Of a DNA stretch of 64,000 bases, positions 41,102-49,988 are shown piece by piece. The DNA is from Streptomyces silvae. Its GTDB lineage: Bacteria > Actinomycetota > Actinomycetes > Streptomycetales > Streptomycetaceae. The notes beneath the pieces are model-generated. The model had not been told where the DNA came from, did not search any database, and worked only from the letters and a program-made list of their open reading frames with translations. Every line of letters starts with the position of its first letter. Within the stretch, counting starts at the first letter, position 1. The stretch spans positions 26,653 through 90,652 of the forward strand of contig NZ_JAERUC010000172.1 in the NCBI RefSeq assembly GCF_016745505.1. The letters run 5' to 3'. Position numbers and translations under genes: made by a program.

Positions 41102-44044
41102 ATGCCGCTGCTGGAGCCGAAGCCGGAAGCCCTGCGTCCTCGTGCGGGACGCGCGCCGTCGCCCGATCGGGTGCCCGGCTGGAAGGCGTCTGGGACTCCG
41201 GCGGAGCTGCGGGCGGGTCTGACCGCTCTGCTCGGTCCGGAGAAGGTGCTGTGGAAGGTCTCCGATCTGGTGCGGTACGCCTCCGATGCCAGCCCCTACC
41301 GCTTCCTTCCCCAGGTCGTGCTGGTCCCCGAGGACCTGGACGACATCTCGGCGATCCTCTCGTACGCGCACGGCAACGGCCGCGGGGTCGTCTTCCGCGC
41401 CGCCGGCACCAGTCTCAACGGCCAGGCGCAGGGCGAGGACATCCTCGTCGACGTACGACGCCACTGGACGGGCATCGAGGTTCTGGACGGCGGGGCCTGC
41501 GCCCGGATCCGGCCCGGGACCACCGTCATGCGGGCCAATGCCACGCTCGCCCGGCACGGCCGGATCCTCGGCCCCGACCCCGCCAGCGCCATCGCCTGCA
41601 CCGTCGGCGGGGTCGTGGCCAACAACGCCTCGGGGATGACCGCGGGCACCACCAGGAACTCGTACCGTACGGTCTCCTCGCTGACCTTCGTCCTGCCGAG
41701 CGGCACGGTGGTCGACACGGCCGAGGACGACGCCGACGAGCTGCTGCGTCACGCGGAGCCGCGTCTCTGTGACGAGTTGCTGGCTCTCAAGGCGGAGATC
41801 GAGGCCGACGAGCGGCTCACCACCCGGATCCGCGCGAAGTACGAGATCAAGAACACCAACGGCTACCGCCTGGACGCGTTCCTCGACGGTTCGACGCCCG
41901 TGGAGATCCTGCGGGGCCTGATGGTCGGCTCGGAGGGCACGTTCGGGTTCATCTCCGAGGTCGTCTTCGACACCCTGCCGCTGGACCGCCACATCTCCTC
42001 CGCGCTGCTGTTCTTCCCCTCCCTCACGGCGGCAGCGGCGGCGGTGCCCGGGTTCAACGAGGCGGGTGCGATCGCGGTGGAGCTCATGGACGGCAACACC
42101 CTGCGCGCCTCGGTGCGCGTCGAGGGCGTCCCGTCCGACTGGGCGGGGCTGCCGCAGGGGACGACGGCGCTCCTGGTGGAGTTCCGTGCCCCGGACGAGA
42201 GCGCCCTCGCCGCCTTCGAGCGGACGGCCGCCACGGTCGTCGCGGACCTCGATCTGGTGACCCCGGCCGTCTCCGTCACCAACGCGTTCACCCGGGACGC
42301 CGCCACCGTCTCGGGGTACTGGAAGGCGCGCAAGGCGTTCGTGACCGCGGTCGGCGGCTCCCGCCCCTCGGGCACGACGCTGATCACCGAGGACTTCGCC
42401 GTACCGCCGTCCCGGCTCTCCGAGGCCTGCGAGGCGCTGCTCACGCTCCAGGCCGCCCACGGTTTCGACGCCGCCGTCGCGGGGCACGCGGCACACGGGA
42501 ATCTGCACTTCCTGCTCGCGTTCGACGCCGCGAAACTGGCCGACGTCGAGCGGTACGCCGCGTTCATGGACGCGTTCTGCACGCTCGTCGTCGACCGCTT
42601 CGACGGTTCACTGAAGGCGGAGCACGCCACCGGCCGTAACATCGCGCCCTTCCTGGAGCGGGAATGGGGCACCACCGCGACGGAGCTCATGTGGCGTACG
42701 AAGCAGGCCATCGACCCTGACGGGGTCCTGGCCCCCCGGATCGTCCTCGACCGGGACCCGAAGGCCCATCTGCGCGGACTCAAGACCATCCCCAAGGTCG
42801 AGCCGGTCGCGGACCCGTGCATCGAGTGCGGGTTCTGCGAGCCGACCTGCCCCAGCGAGGACCTCACCACGACGCCGCGTCAGAGGATCGTGCTGCGCCG
42901 GGAGATGATGCGCCAGCCGAGCGGGTCCCCGGTGGAGTCCGGGCTGCTCGACGCCTACGGTTACGACGCCGTGGACACCTGCGCGGGCGACTCCACGTGC
43001 AAGCTCGCGTGTCCGGTCGGCATCGACACCGGGGCGATGATGAAGGACTTCCGCCATCACCGGCACTCCCCCCGCGAGGAGCGCGTCGCGGCGCTGACCG
43101 CACAGCACTTCAAGGTCGTGGAGGCTTCGGCGCGGGTCGCCCTGAGCCTGGCCGACGCCGTCACCCGCCATGCCGGGGACCGGGTGCTGGAGGCCGTGAC
43201 CCGGCTCGCCCGCAAGGCCGTACGTCCGGATCTGCTGCCGGAGTGGCTGCCCGAGATCCCCGGCGGCGCACCCCGCAGGCTGCCGCCCACCTCCCGGGCG
43301 GGGGCGAGCGCCGTCTACTACCCGGCCTGTGTGAACCGCATCTTCGCCAGCCCGGAGGACGAGGGGGCGCTGCCGCTCGCCGACTCCGTCGTCTCCCTGT
43401 CGGCGCGGGCGGGCAAGCCCGTCTGGATCCCCGAGGACGTCGCCGGGACCTGCTGCGCGACGATCTGGCACTCCAAGGGGTACGACACCGCCAACGCGGT
43501 CATGGCGAACCGTGTCGTGGAGGCGGCCTGGGGCTGGACGGCGGGCGGCGCGCTCCCACTGGTCGTCGACGCGTCGTCGTGCACGCTGGGCCTGGCGCAC
43601 GAGGTGGTCCCGTACCTCACCGAGGACAACCGGGCGCTGCACCGGGAGTTGACCATCGTGGACTCGCTCGTCTGGGCGGCCGACGAGCTGCTGCCCTCGC
43701 TGACCGTGTTCCGCAGGACGGGTTCCGCGGTGCTGCACCCCACCTGCTCGATGGAGCATCTGGGCGATGTGGCGCAGCTGCGCACGCTGGCCGAGTCCTG
43801 CGCGGAGGAGGTCGTCGTGCCGGACGACGCGGGCTGCTGCGGGTTCGCGGGCGACCGCGGGCTGCTCCACAAGGAACTCACCGATTCGGCGACCGCCAAG
43901 GAGGCGGCGGAGGTCAACACCCGTCCGTACGACGCCTATCTGTCGGCCAACCGTACGTGCGAGATCGGGATGGACCGGGCGACCGGCCACCGCTACCGCT
44001 CGGCGCTGATCGAGCTGGAGTGGGCCACCCGCCCGGTGCTCTGA
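41102..44044 (+). CDS. FAD-linked oxidoreductase fused to iron-sulfur and CCG domains
   Basis: From ATG 41102 the product is 980 residues. The N-terminal half is a PCMH-type FAD domain (QVVLVPEDLDDISAILSYAH, GRGVVFRAAGTSLNGQAQGE, CTVGGVVANNASGMTAGTTR) with the C-terminal D-lactate-dehydrogenase-type cap (HAAHGNLHFLLAF, LKAEHATGRNIAP). Then two ferredoxin motifs, CIECGFCEPTCP and CAGDSTCKLACP, and two CCG-type domains (YYPACVNRIF...GTCCATIW and LHPTCSMEHL...DDAGCCGFAGDRG). This order is found in D-2-hydroxyacid dehydrogenases (D-lactate, D-2-hydroxyglutarate) that pass electrons to the quinone pool. The substrate is not certain. It ends at a 17-base perfect terminator. Confidence 0.9.
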   Translation: MPLLEPKPEALRPRAGRAPSPDRVPGWKASGTPAELRAGLTALLGPEKVLWKVSDLVRYASDASPYRFLPQVVLVPEDLDDISAILSYAHGNGRGVVFRAAGTSLNGQAQGEDILVDVRRHWTGIEVLDGGACARIRPGTTVMRANATLARHGRILGPDPASAIACTVGGVVANNASGMTAGTTRNSYRTVSSLTFVLPSGTVVDTAEDDADELLRHAEPRLCDELLALKAEIEADERLTTRIRAKYEIKNTNGYRLDAFLDGSTPVEILRGLMVGSEGTFGFISEVVFDTLPLDRHISSALLFFPSLTAAAAAVPGFNEAGAIAVELMDGNTLRASVRVEGVPSDWAGLPQGTTALLVEFRAPDESALAAFERTAATVVADLDLVTPAVSVTNAFTRDAATVSGYWKARKAFVTAVGGSRPSGTTLITEDFAVPPSRLSEACEALLTLQAAHGFDAAVAGHAAHGNLHFLLAFDAAKLADVERYAAFMDAFCTLVVDRFDGSLKAEHATGRNIAPFLEREWGTTATELMWRTKQAIDPDGVLAPRIVLDRDPKAHLRGLKTIPKVEPVADPCIECGFCEPTCPSEDLTTTPRQRIVLRREMMRQPSGSPVESGLLDAYGYDAVDTCAGDSTCKLACPVGIDTGAMMKDFRHHRHSPREERVAALTAQHFKVVEASARVALSLADAVTRHAGDRVLEAVTRLARKAVRPDLLPEWLPEIPGGAPRRLPPTSRAGASAVYYPACVNRIFASPEDEGALPLADSVVSLSARAGKPVWIPEDVAGTCCATIWHSKGYDTANAVMANRVVEAAWGWTAGGALPLVVDASSCTLGLAHEVVPYLTEDNRALHRELTIVDSLVWAADELLPSLTVFRRTGSAVLHPTCSMEHLGDVAQLRTLAESCAEEVVVPDDAGCCGFAGDRGLLHKELTDSATAKEAAEVNTRPYDAYLSANRTCEIGMDRATGHRYRSALIELEWATRPVL

Positions 44045-44097
44045 CACGGGGCCCGGCCCGGCCTTCCCACACTTTCCCTGCCCCGCCGTCCTGGCGT

Positions 44098-44135
44098 GCC
44101 CGCACGGCCGTGTGACCGCACACGGCCGTGCGGGC
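44098..44135. terminator. Terminator with perfect 17-base stem
   Basis: Bases 44098-44114 pair perfectly with 44119-44135 around the loop ACCG, 53 bases after the dehydrogenase stop. The following 233 bases before the GH109-like gene show no further gene. Confidence 0.9.
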
Positions 44136-44368
44136 GTGCAGCCGTGTCATGGGAGCCGTTGTCGCCGACGGCCCGCAAGTGCCGGAAGCCCAGGGGAAGC
44201 CCGGGAAGCTCATGGAAGTCCATGGTTTAAACACAGGAGTCCAATCGCGTCCCTTGCGTCAGAACAGCCCCACCGTCCAAGGTCCTAACCGAGGTTCGGG
44301 AACCCGCCCTGTCCACACGGGCCCCGGATCGGTACGCGCACCGTCAAATTCCCCTCTCTGGAGGCCCG

Positions 44369-45829
44369 ATGAATGACGACGCACCACAGGACCAGAACCC
44401 CCAGGGGCAGGACCCGCAGACCACGGACGACGGCTCGCTGAGCCGTCGTTCCGTTCTTCGCACCACAGCCGGCGCGGTGGGAGCCGCGAGTGCCGGACTC
44501 GGGCTCGGAACGCTCGGTGCGGGTTCGGCGTCGGCCGCTGAACACACCGCGGCCGCCGACCCACAGGCCGTACCGGCGCGCAAGGGCGCCACCATGGCCG
44601 GAGTCCGCTTCGACCGGCGTTCGACCGTACGCGTGGGCATCGTGGGCCTGGGCAACCGCGGCGGCAGCATGATCGACCTCTTCCTCGCCGTCGACGGGGT
44701 GCGGGTCGTCGCCGTCTGCGACCCGGTGAAGGACAAGGCCGAGCGGGCCGCCGCGAAGGTGACGGCAGCGGGCCAGCCGGCGCCCGCTGTCTACACGAAG
44801 GGGGAGGACGACTACGAAAATCTCTGCGCACGCGGAGACATCGACTTCGTCTATGTGGCGACCCCGTGGGACTTCCACTTCGAGATGGCGAAGACGGCCA
44901 TGCTCCACGGCAAACACGTCGGGGTCGAGTGTCCGATCGCCCTGCGGCTGGACCAGCTCTGGGAGCTGGTGGACCTCTCCGAGCGGACCCGGCGCCACTG
45001 CATGCAGCTGGAGAACTGCTGTTACGGCCGTAACGAGATGCGGGTCCTGCGGATGGCGCACGCGGGTCTCTTCGGCGACCTGCTGCACGGTGCGGGCGCC
45101 TACAACCACGACCTGCGCGGCCTGATGTTCGACCCGGACTACTACGAGGGGCCCTGGCGACGGCTGTGGCACACCCGGCTGCGCGGGGATCTGTACCCCA
45201 ACCACGGCTTCGGCCCGGTCGCCAACTACATGGACGTCAACCGCGGCGACCGCGCGGTCAGCATCACGAGTGTCGGCTCCCCCTCGCTCGGTCTCGCCGC
45301 GTACCGCAAGGAGCACATGCCGGCCGGTGACCCGAGCTGGAAGGAGACGTACATCGAGAGCGACCGGACGATCAGTCTCGTCCAGACCGCCAAGGGCCGT
45401 GTGATCCGCCTGGAGCACGACGTGTCGACGCCGCACCCCTACTCACGGATCAACAGCCTCGGCGGTACGAAGGGGGTCTTCGAGGACTACCCCGAGCGGA
45501 TCTACCTCGAACCGGACCACTCGAACGACGAGTGGGCGGACTTCGGGGCGTACGCCGAGTGGGACCACTGGCTGTGGAAGAAGTACGCCGATCCGCCCGG
45601 CGGCCACGGGGGCATGGACTACATGCTGGTCTTCCGGCTGATGCAGTGCATGCGTCTCGGGCTCGCCCCCGACTTCGACGTGTACGACGCCGCCACCTGG
45701 ACCGCGCCCGTCCCGCTGAGCCATCTCTCCATCAAGGCCAAGGGCGCACCGCAGCCGATCCCCGACTTCACCCGGGGTGAGTGGAAGAAGGCCCGCTCCG
45801 GCGTGGACTCCCCCGAGCCCGCGGAGTAG
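44369..45829 (+). CDS. TAT-exported Gfo/Idh/MocA protein of GH109 type
   Basis: The ATG follows GGAGG by five bases; the protein has 486 residues. The N-terminus carries a twin-arginine signal (SLSRRSVLRTTAGAVGAASA) with cleavage near GSASAA. The NAD-binding motif is VGIVGLGNRGGSMIDLFL near residue 90, followed by DFVYVATPWDFHFEMAKTAM and KHVGVECPIALR. GAYNHDLRGL and YPNHGFGPVANYMDVNRGD match GH109 enzymes, which remove terminal alpha-N-acetylgalactosamine using tightly bound NAD. TAT export suits a protein that folds around its cofactor before leaving. It stands alone with a terminator 12 bases after the stop. Confidence 0.88.
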   Translation: MNDDAPQDQNPQGQDPQTTDDGSLSRRSVLRTTAGAVGAASAGLGLGTLGAGSASAAEHTAAADPQAVPARKGATMAGVRFDRRSTVRVGIVGLGNRGGSMIDLFLAVDGVRVVAVCDPVKDKAERAAAKVTAAGQPAPAVYTKGEDDYENLCARGDIDFVYVATPWDFHFEMAKTAMLHGKHVGVECPIALRLDQLWELVDLSERTRRHCMQLENCCYGRNEMRVLRMAHAGLFGDLLHGAGAYNHDLRGLMFDPDYYEGPWRRLWHTRLRGDLYPNHGFGPVANYMDVNRGDRAVSITSVGSPSLGLAAYRKEHMPAGDPSWKETYIESDRTISLVQTAKGRVIRLEHDVSTPHPYSRINSLGGTKGVFEDYPERIYLEPDHSNDEWADFGAYAEWDHWLWKKYADPPGGHGGMDYMLVFRLMQCMRLGLAPDFDVYDAATWTAPVPLSHLSIKAKGAPQPIPDFTRGEWKKARSGVDSPEPAE

Positions 45830-45840
45830 ACCCGTCCGAC

Positions 45841-45867
45841 GCCCCGCCGCCTCCTCGGCGGCGGGGC
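45841..45867 (+). terminator. Hairpin terminator after the GH109-like gene
   Basis: GCCCCGCCGCC pairs perfectly with GGCGGCGGGGC around TCCTC, starting 12 bases after the stop codon. Confidence 0.85.
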
Positions 45868-46046
45868 CCGTCCCCCGGAAGGAAACCGGAAGAGAACCAG
45901 AACGGACCCGAAACGGACCCGGAGCGGACCCGGCGGCGCACCACCTGCGGACCCTCGGCCGGAACCGGCCGTCGCGCCGATTAAATCGCTTGCCTCGGAG
46001 AGGGGCGGGAAGCGAACCTTGCACGGTTTGCTCCCTCCTGTTCCAC

Positions 46047-46064
46047 GAGATCCCTGCGGATCTC
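46047..46064. promoter_or_regulatory. Perfect dyad before the heterodimeric ABC exporter
   Basis: GAGATCC-CTGC-GGATCTC has perfect 7-base arms and ends 25 bases before the ATG at 46090. It could be an operator or an RNA hairpin near the translation start; no regulator gene is adjacent. Confidence 0.4.
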
Positions 46065-46089
46065 CGCTCCTTCCGATCCTTGGGACGTC

Positions 46090-47922
46090 ATGCAGATTCG
46101 CGATCTTCCGTACACGGATCCCGGCGACCCCGATGTCAGGTCGGGCCCACATTTCCTCCTCTGGCTGGGCCTGGGTCAGCTCACCGGCCAGCTCAAGTCC
46201 CTCTCCTGGGGGCTGATGCACCAGTGCGCGATCGCCGGGCTCCCGCTCGGCGTGGGTCTCGCGGTGCAGGCCGTCGTCGAACGCTCAGGCGGCGACCTCG
46301 CGTTCGCCGGGGTGCTCATCGTCGCGCTGGGCGTTCTCATCGCGGTGGGCGACACCATGCTCCACCGGACGGCGGTCACCAACTGGATCACCGCCGCGGC
46401 CCGGGTGCAGCAGCTGCTGGCCCGTAAGACCGCCGAGTTGGGGTCGGCGCTGACGCGGCGGGTCGCGGCGGGCGAGGTCGTCGCCGTCTCCACCGGCGAC
46501 GTCGAGAAGATCGGCTGGTTCGTGGAGGCGCTGTCGCGTTTCGCGGCCGCCGCACTCGCCCTCGTCCTGATCTGCGTCGGCCTCGTCCTCTACCTGCCCT
46601 CCCTGGGTGTGCTGGTCGCGGTCGCCGTGCCCGCCCTCGCCCTCGCGGTCCTGCCGCTCCTCCCCCGGGCCACCCGGCGGGCCGACATCCAGCGCGAGAA
46701 GGCGGGGCACGCCACCGAGCTGGCCTCGGACACGGTGGCGGGTCTGCGGGTGCTGCGCGGGATCGGCGGCGAGGAACTCTTCCTCGGCCGCTACCGCCGC
46801 GCCTCCCAGGAGGTCCGCAAGGCCGCCGTGCGCAGCGCGCGGATGTGGGCCCTCATCTCGGCGATCCAGGTGCTCCTGCCGGGCGTGCTGCTGATCGCAC
46901 TCGTCTGGTACGGGGCCACGCTGGTCCAGGACGGCCGGATCGAGGTCGGTCAGCTCGTCACGGTCTACAGCGCGGCGACGCTGATGCTCTTCCCGCTGCG
47001 GCACTTCGAGGAGATCGCCATGGCGTACTCCTTCTCCCGGCCGTCCGCGCAGCGCGCCGTCCGGGTGCTGTCGCTGAAGCGCAGCGATCAGGCGTCCACG
47101 CTGGAGGCCCAGGTCCCGGAGGGTGACCTGTACGACCCGATGACCGGACTGCTCGCTCCCCGGGGGCTGTTCACCGCCGTGGTCTGCGGTGACCCCGACG
47201 CGGCGGGCCGGCTCGCGGACCGGCTCGGCGGCCACGCCGAGCCGGACGAGGACGCCTCCGGTCCTGTCCCCTCGGTGCTGCTCGGCGGTGTGGCGCTGGA
47301 CGAGCTGCCGCTCGGCTCGGCCCGGACCGCCGTGCTCGTGCAGGACAAGGACCCGGTGCTGCTCTCGGGGACACTCCGCGAGCTGCTGGACGTGCCCTCG
47401 TCGGGTGCGGTGGCCGCCGATGACGCCCTGGCGGCCGCGCAGTGCGCCGATGTGCTGGACGCGCTGACGCAGGCGTCGGTCGACGCGGACGGCGATCCCA
47501 TGAACACCCGGATCACCGAGCGCGGCCGTTCTCTCTCCGGTGGCCAGCGGCAGCGGCTGGCGCTGGCGCGGTCCCTGGTCACCGACCCGGAGGCGCTGGT
47601 GCTGGACGAGCCGACATCGGCCGTGGACTCGCACACGGAGGCCCGTGTCGCGGCCGGTGTGAAGCGGCTGCGCGAGGGCCGTACGACGGTGGCGTTCTCG
47701 TCGTCCCCGCTGCTGCTGGACCTCGCCGACCGCGTCGTGCTCCTGGACGGGGACACGGTCGTGGCGGCGGGCACCCACCGGGAACTGCTGCGGGACGAAC
47801 CGCGCTACCGGGCGGTCGTCACCCGTGAGACCGAGGACGAGGGCGGGGCGAAGGACGGGATCACCGCGATCGACGGCCTGCTGCCGGCCCGTGCGGTCGA
47901 GGAAATCGAGGAGAGAGCATGA
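46090..47922 (+). CDS. ABC exporter subunit with degenerate nucleotide site (heterodimer partner 1)
   Basis: The 610-residue half-transporter has about six membrane segments in residues 30-310 and an ATPase domain from about 340. Where Walker A should lie (near 360) the sequence is VVCGDPDAAGRLADRLG, without the Gly-Lys-Ser/Thr loop, and the switch His is replaced in VAFSSSPLLLDLADRV. The signature SLSGGQRQRLALARSL (about 480) and Walker B ALVLDEPTSAVD (about 503) are intact. It therefore cannot bind ATP normally but can supply the signature to its partner. The stop overlaps the partner's ATG (ATGA). The export substrate is unknown. The ribosome site is weak (TTGGGAC). Confidence 0.9.
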   Translation: MQIRDLPYTDPGDPDVRSGPHFLLWLGLGQLTGQLKSLSWGLMHQCAIAGLPLGVGLAVQAVVERSGGDLAFAGVLIVALGVLIAVGDTMLHRTAVTNWITAAARVQQLLARKTAELGSALTRRVAAGEVVAVSTGDVEKIGWFVEALSRFAAAALALVLICVGLVLYLPSLGVLVAVAVPALALAVLPLLPRATRRADIQREKAGHATELASDTVAGLRVLRGIGGEELFLGRYRRASQEVRKAAVRSARMWALISAIQVLLPGVLLIALVWYGATLVQDGRIEVGQLVTVYSAATLMLFPLRHFEEIAMAYSFSRPSAQRAVRVLSLKRSDQASTLEAQVPEGDLYDPMTGLLAPRGLFTAVVCGDPDAAGRLADRLGGHAEPDEDASGPVPSVLLGGVALDELPLGSARTAVLVQDKDPVLLSGTLRELLDVPSSGAVAADDALAAAQCADVLDALTQASVDADGDPMNTRITERGRSLSGGQRQRLALARSLVTDPEALVLDEPTSAVDSHTEARVAAGVKRLREGRTTVAFSSSPLLLDLADRVVLLDGDTVVAAGTHRELLRDEPRYRAVVTRETEDEGGAKDGITAIDGLLPARAVEEIEERA

Positions 47923-49700
47923 TCGGCCTGGCACCACCGGAGTACGACCCGGCCGCACCGACGTCGGCGACGACTCTGCCGGTCGGTACGCCGACGACCG
48001 TACGGACGTATGTACGTTCTCTGCTGCGGCGTCACCGCAGGCCGTTCGCCCTGCTGATCGGGGCCAACGCGGTCGCGGTGATCGCGTCGATCACCGGCCC
48101 CTACCTGCTCGGCGGGCTCGTCGAGGACCTCTCGAACGGGGTCACCGACCTCCATCTGGAGCGCACCGCCGCGGTGTTCGCCCTGGCGCTGGTCGTCCAG
48201 ACCGTGTTCACGCGGACGATGCGGCTGCGCGGGGCGATGCTCGGTGAGGAGATGCTCGCCGATCTGCGCGAGGACTTCCTCGTACGGTCGGTCGGGCTGC
48301 CGCCCGGTGTCCTGGAGCGGGCCGGCACCGGTGATCTGCTGTCCAGGATCACGACGGACATCGACCGGCTGGCCAACGCGATGCGGGAGGCCGTGCCGCA
48401 GCTGGCGATCGGCGTGGTGTGGGTGGGGCTGCTGGTCGGCGCGCTCACCGTCACCGCCCCGCCGCTGGCCCTCGCGGTGCTGGTCGCGCTGCCGGTGCTG
48501 CTCGTCGGCTGCCGCTGGTACTTCCGGCGTGCGCCGTCGGCGTACCGCTCGGAGGCGGCCGGGTACGCGGCGGTCGCCGCCGTGCTGGCCGAGACGGTGG
48601 ACGCGGGGCGGACCGTGGAGTCCCACCGGCTGGGGGCCCGCCGGGTCGCGCAGTCGGACCGGCGCGTCCGGGAGTGGACCGCGTGGGAGCGGTACACGCT
48701 CTTCCTTCGCTCGGTGCTCTTCCCCGTCATCAACGCCACGTACGTCACGATCCTGGGCGCGGTGCTGCTGCTGGGCGGCTGGTTCGTGATCGAGGGCTGG
48801 CTCACCGTCGGACAGCTGACGACGGGGGCGCTGCTGGCGCAGATGATGGTGGACCCGATCGGCCTCATCCTGCGCTGGTACGACGAGCTGCAGGTCGCCC
48901 AGGTCTCGCTGGCCCGGCTCGTCGGCGTACGGGAGATCGAGCCGGACGCCGGTGACGACCGGGTCGGCCCCGACGGCCGGGAGGTGCGTGCCGACGAGGT
49001 GCGCTTCGGCTACCGCGCGGGCGTGGACGTCCTGCACGAGGTGTCGCTCGACGTCGCCCCCGGTACGCGGCTCGCGCTGGTCGGACCGTCCGGGGCGGGC
49101 AAGTCCACGCTGGGCCGGCTGCTGGCCGGGATCTACGCGCCCCGCAGCGGCGAGGTCACGCTCGGCGGGGCGGAGCTGTCCCGGATGACGGCCGAACGGG
49201 TGCGCGGTCATGTGGCCCTGGTCAACCAGGAGCACCACGTGTTCGTGGGCTCGCTCCGGGACAACCTCCTGCTCGCCCGTACGGACGCGGACGACGCGCA
49301 GCTGTGGGCGTCGCTCGCGGCGGTCGACGCGGACGGCTGGTCCCGGGCGCTGGACGACGGTCTGGACACCGAGGTCGGCTCGGGCCGGCTCTCGCTGACC
49401 CCGGCGCAGGCGCAGCAGATCGCCCTGGCCCGGCTGGTCCTGGCGGACCCGCACACGCTGGTGCTGGACGAGGCGACGTCGCTGCTCGACCCGCGGGCGG
49501 CCCGGCACCTGGAGCGTTCCCTGGCCCGGGTGCTGGACGGCCGTACGGTGGTCGCCATCGCCCACCGGCTGCACACGGCGCACGACGCGGATGTGATCGC
49601 GGTCGTGGAGAACGGCCGCATCACCGAGCTGGGCAGCCACGACGAGCTGGTCACCGCGGACGGCGCCTACGCGGCCCTGTGGCGCTCCTGGCACGGCTGA
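47919..49700 (+). CDS. ABC exporter subunit with intact Walker motifs (heterodimer partner 2)
   Basis: The 593-residue half-transporter starts inside the stop of partner 1. Membrane segments cover about 45-320. The ATPase has Walker A LVGPSGAGKSTLGRLL (about 387), Q loop LVNQEHHVFV, Walker B TLVLDEATSLLD (about 512) and switch His in VVAIAHRLHT. The signature is degenerate: RLSLTPAQAQQIALARL replaces LSGGQ. Combined with partner 1, one composite site is complete (this Walker A with the other LSGGQ) and the opposite site lacks both. This is an extreme version of the one-site heterodimeric exporters such as TM287/288. No neighbour identifies the cargo. Confidence 0.9.
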   Translation: MIGLAPPEYDPAAPTSATTLPVGTPTTVRTYVRSLLRRHRRPFALLIGANAVAVIASITGPYLLGGLVEDLSNGVTDLHLERTAAVFALALVVQTVFTRTMRLRGAMLGEEMLADLREDFLVRSVGLPPGVLERAGTGDLLSRITTDIDRLANAMREAVPQLAIGVVWVGLLVGALTVTAPPLALAVLVALPVLLVGCRWYFRRAPSAYRSEAAGYAAVAAVLAETVDAGRTVESHRLGARRVAQSDRRVREWTAWERYTLFLRSVLFPVINATYVTILGAVLLLGGWFVIEGWLTVGQLTTGALLAQMMVDPIGLILRWYDELQVAQVSLARLVGVREIEPDAGDDRVGPDGREVRADEVRFGYRAGVDVLHEVSLDVAPGTRLALVGPSGAGKSTLGRLLAGIYAPRSGEVTLGGAELSRMTAERVRGHVALVNQEHHVFVGSLRDNLLLARTDADDAQLWASLAAVDADGWSRALDDGLDTEVGSGRLSLTPAQAQQIALARLVLADPHTLVLDEATSLLDPRAARHLERSLARVLDGRTVVAIAHRLHTAHDADVIAVVENGRITELGSHDELVTADGAYAALWRSWHG

Positions 49701-49740
49701 GTCACCCGGCCCAGGAGGGAGGCGGGTACGCCGGACGGGC

Positions 49741-49830
49741 GGCCCGCCCCTCTGCCGGGAGGTCACGGGCGGCCCGCCCCTCTGCCGTGAGGTCACGGAC
49801 GGCCCGCCCCTGTGCCAGGAGGTCACGCGC
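49741..49830. repeat. Three tandem 30-base repeats
   Basis: Three contiguous units of exactly 30 bases start at 49741, 49771 and 49801, each beginning GGCCCGCCCC and containing GAGGTCACG, with few substitutions. There is no spacer between units. They lie 40 bases after the exporter stop and 159 bases before the NDH-2 gene. A frame on the minus strand turns them into a ten-residue repeat, but no gene is supported there. Confidence 0.85.
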
Positions 49831-49988
49831 GCGTACGAAGGCCGCTCCCCGATCCACCCGTCGTCCGGTGGCACGGTCCGCCGCACGGGAGGCGAACTGA
49901 TGCCTCCGAGGTGAGGATGAGGAGTGACTGGCCCCGGATCCGGGGCAGGCGAGCGATGACCGCGTAAACCCGAGAAGGGACGCACACC

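Noticed and set aside
49741..49830. CRISPR array
   Set aside because: The repeats are contiguous without spacers and no cas gene is nearby.
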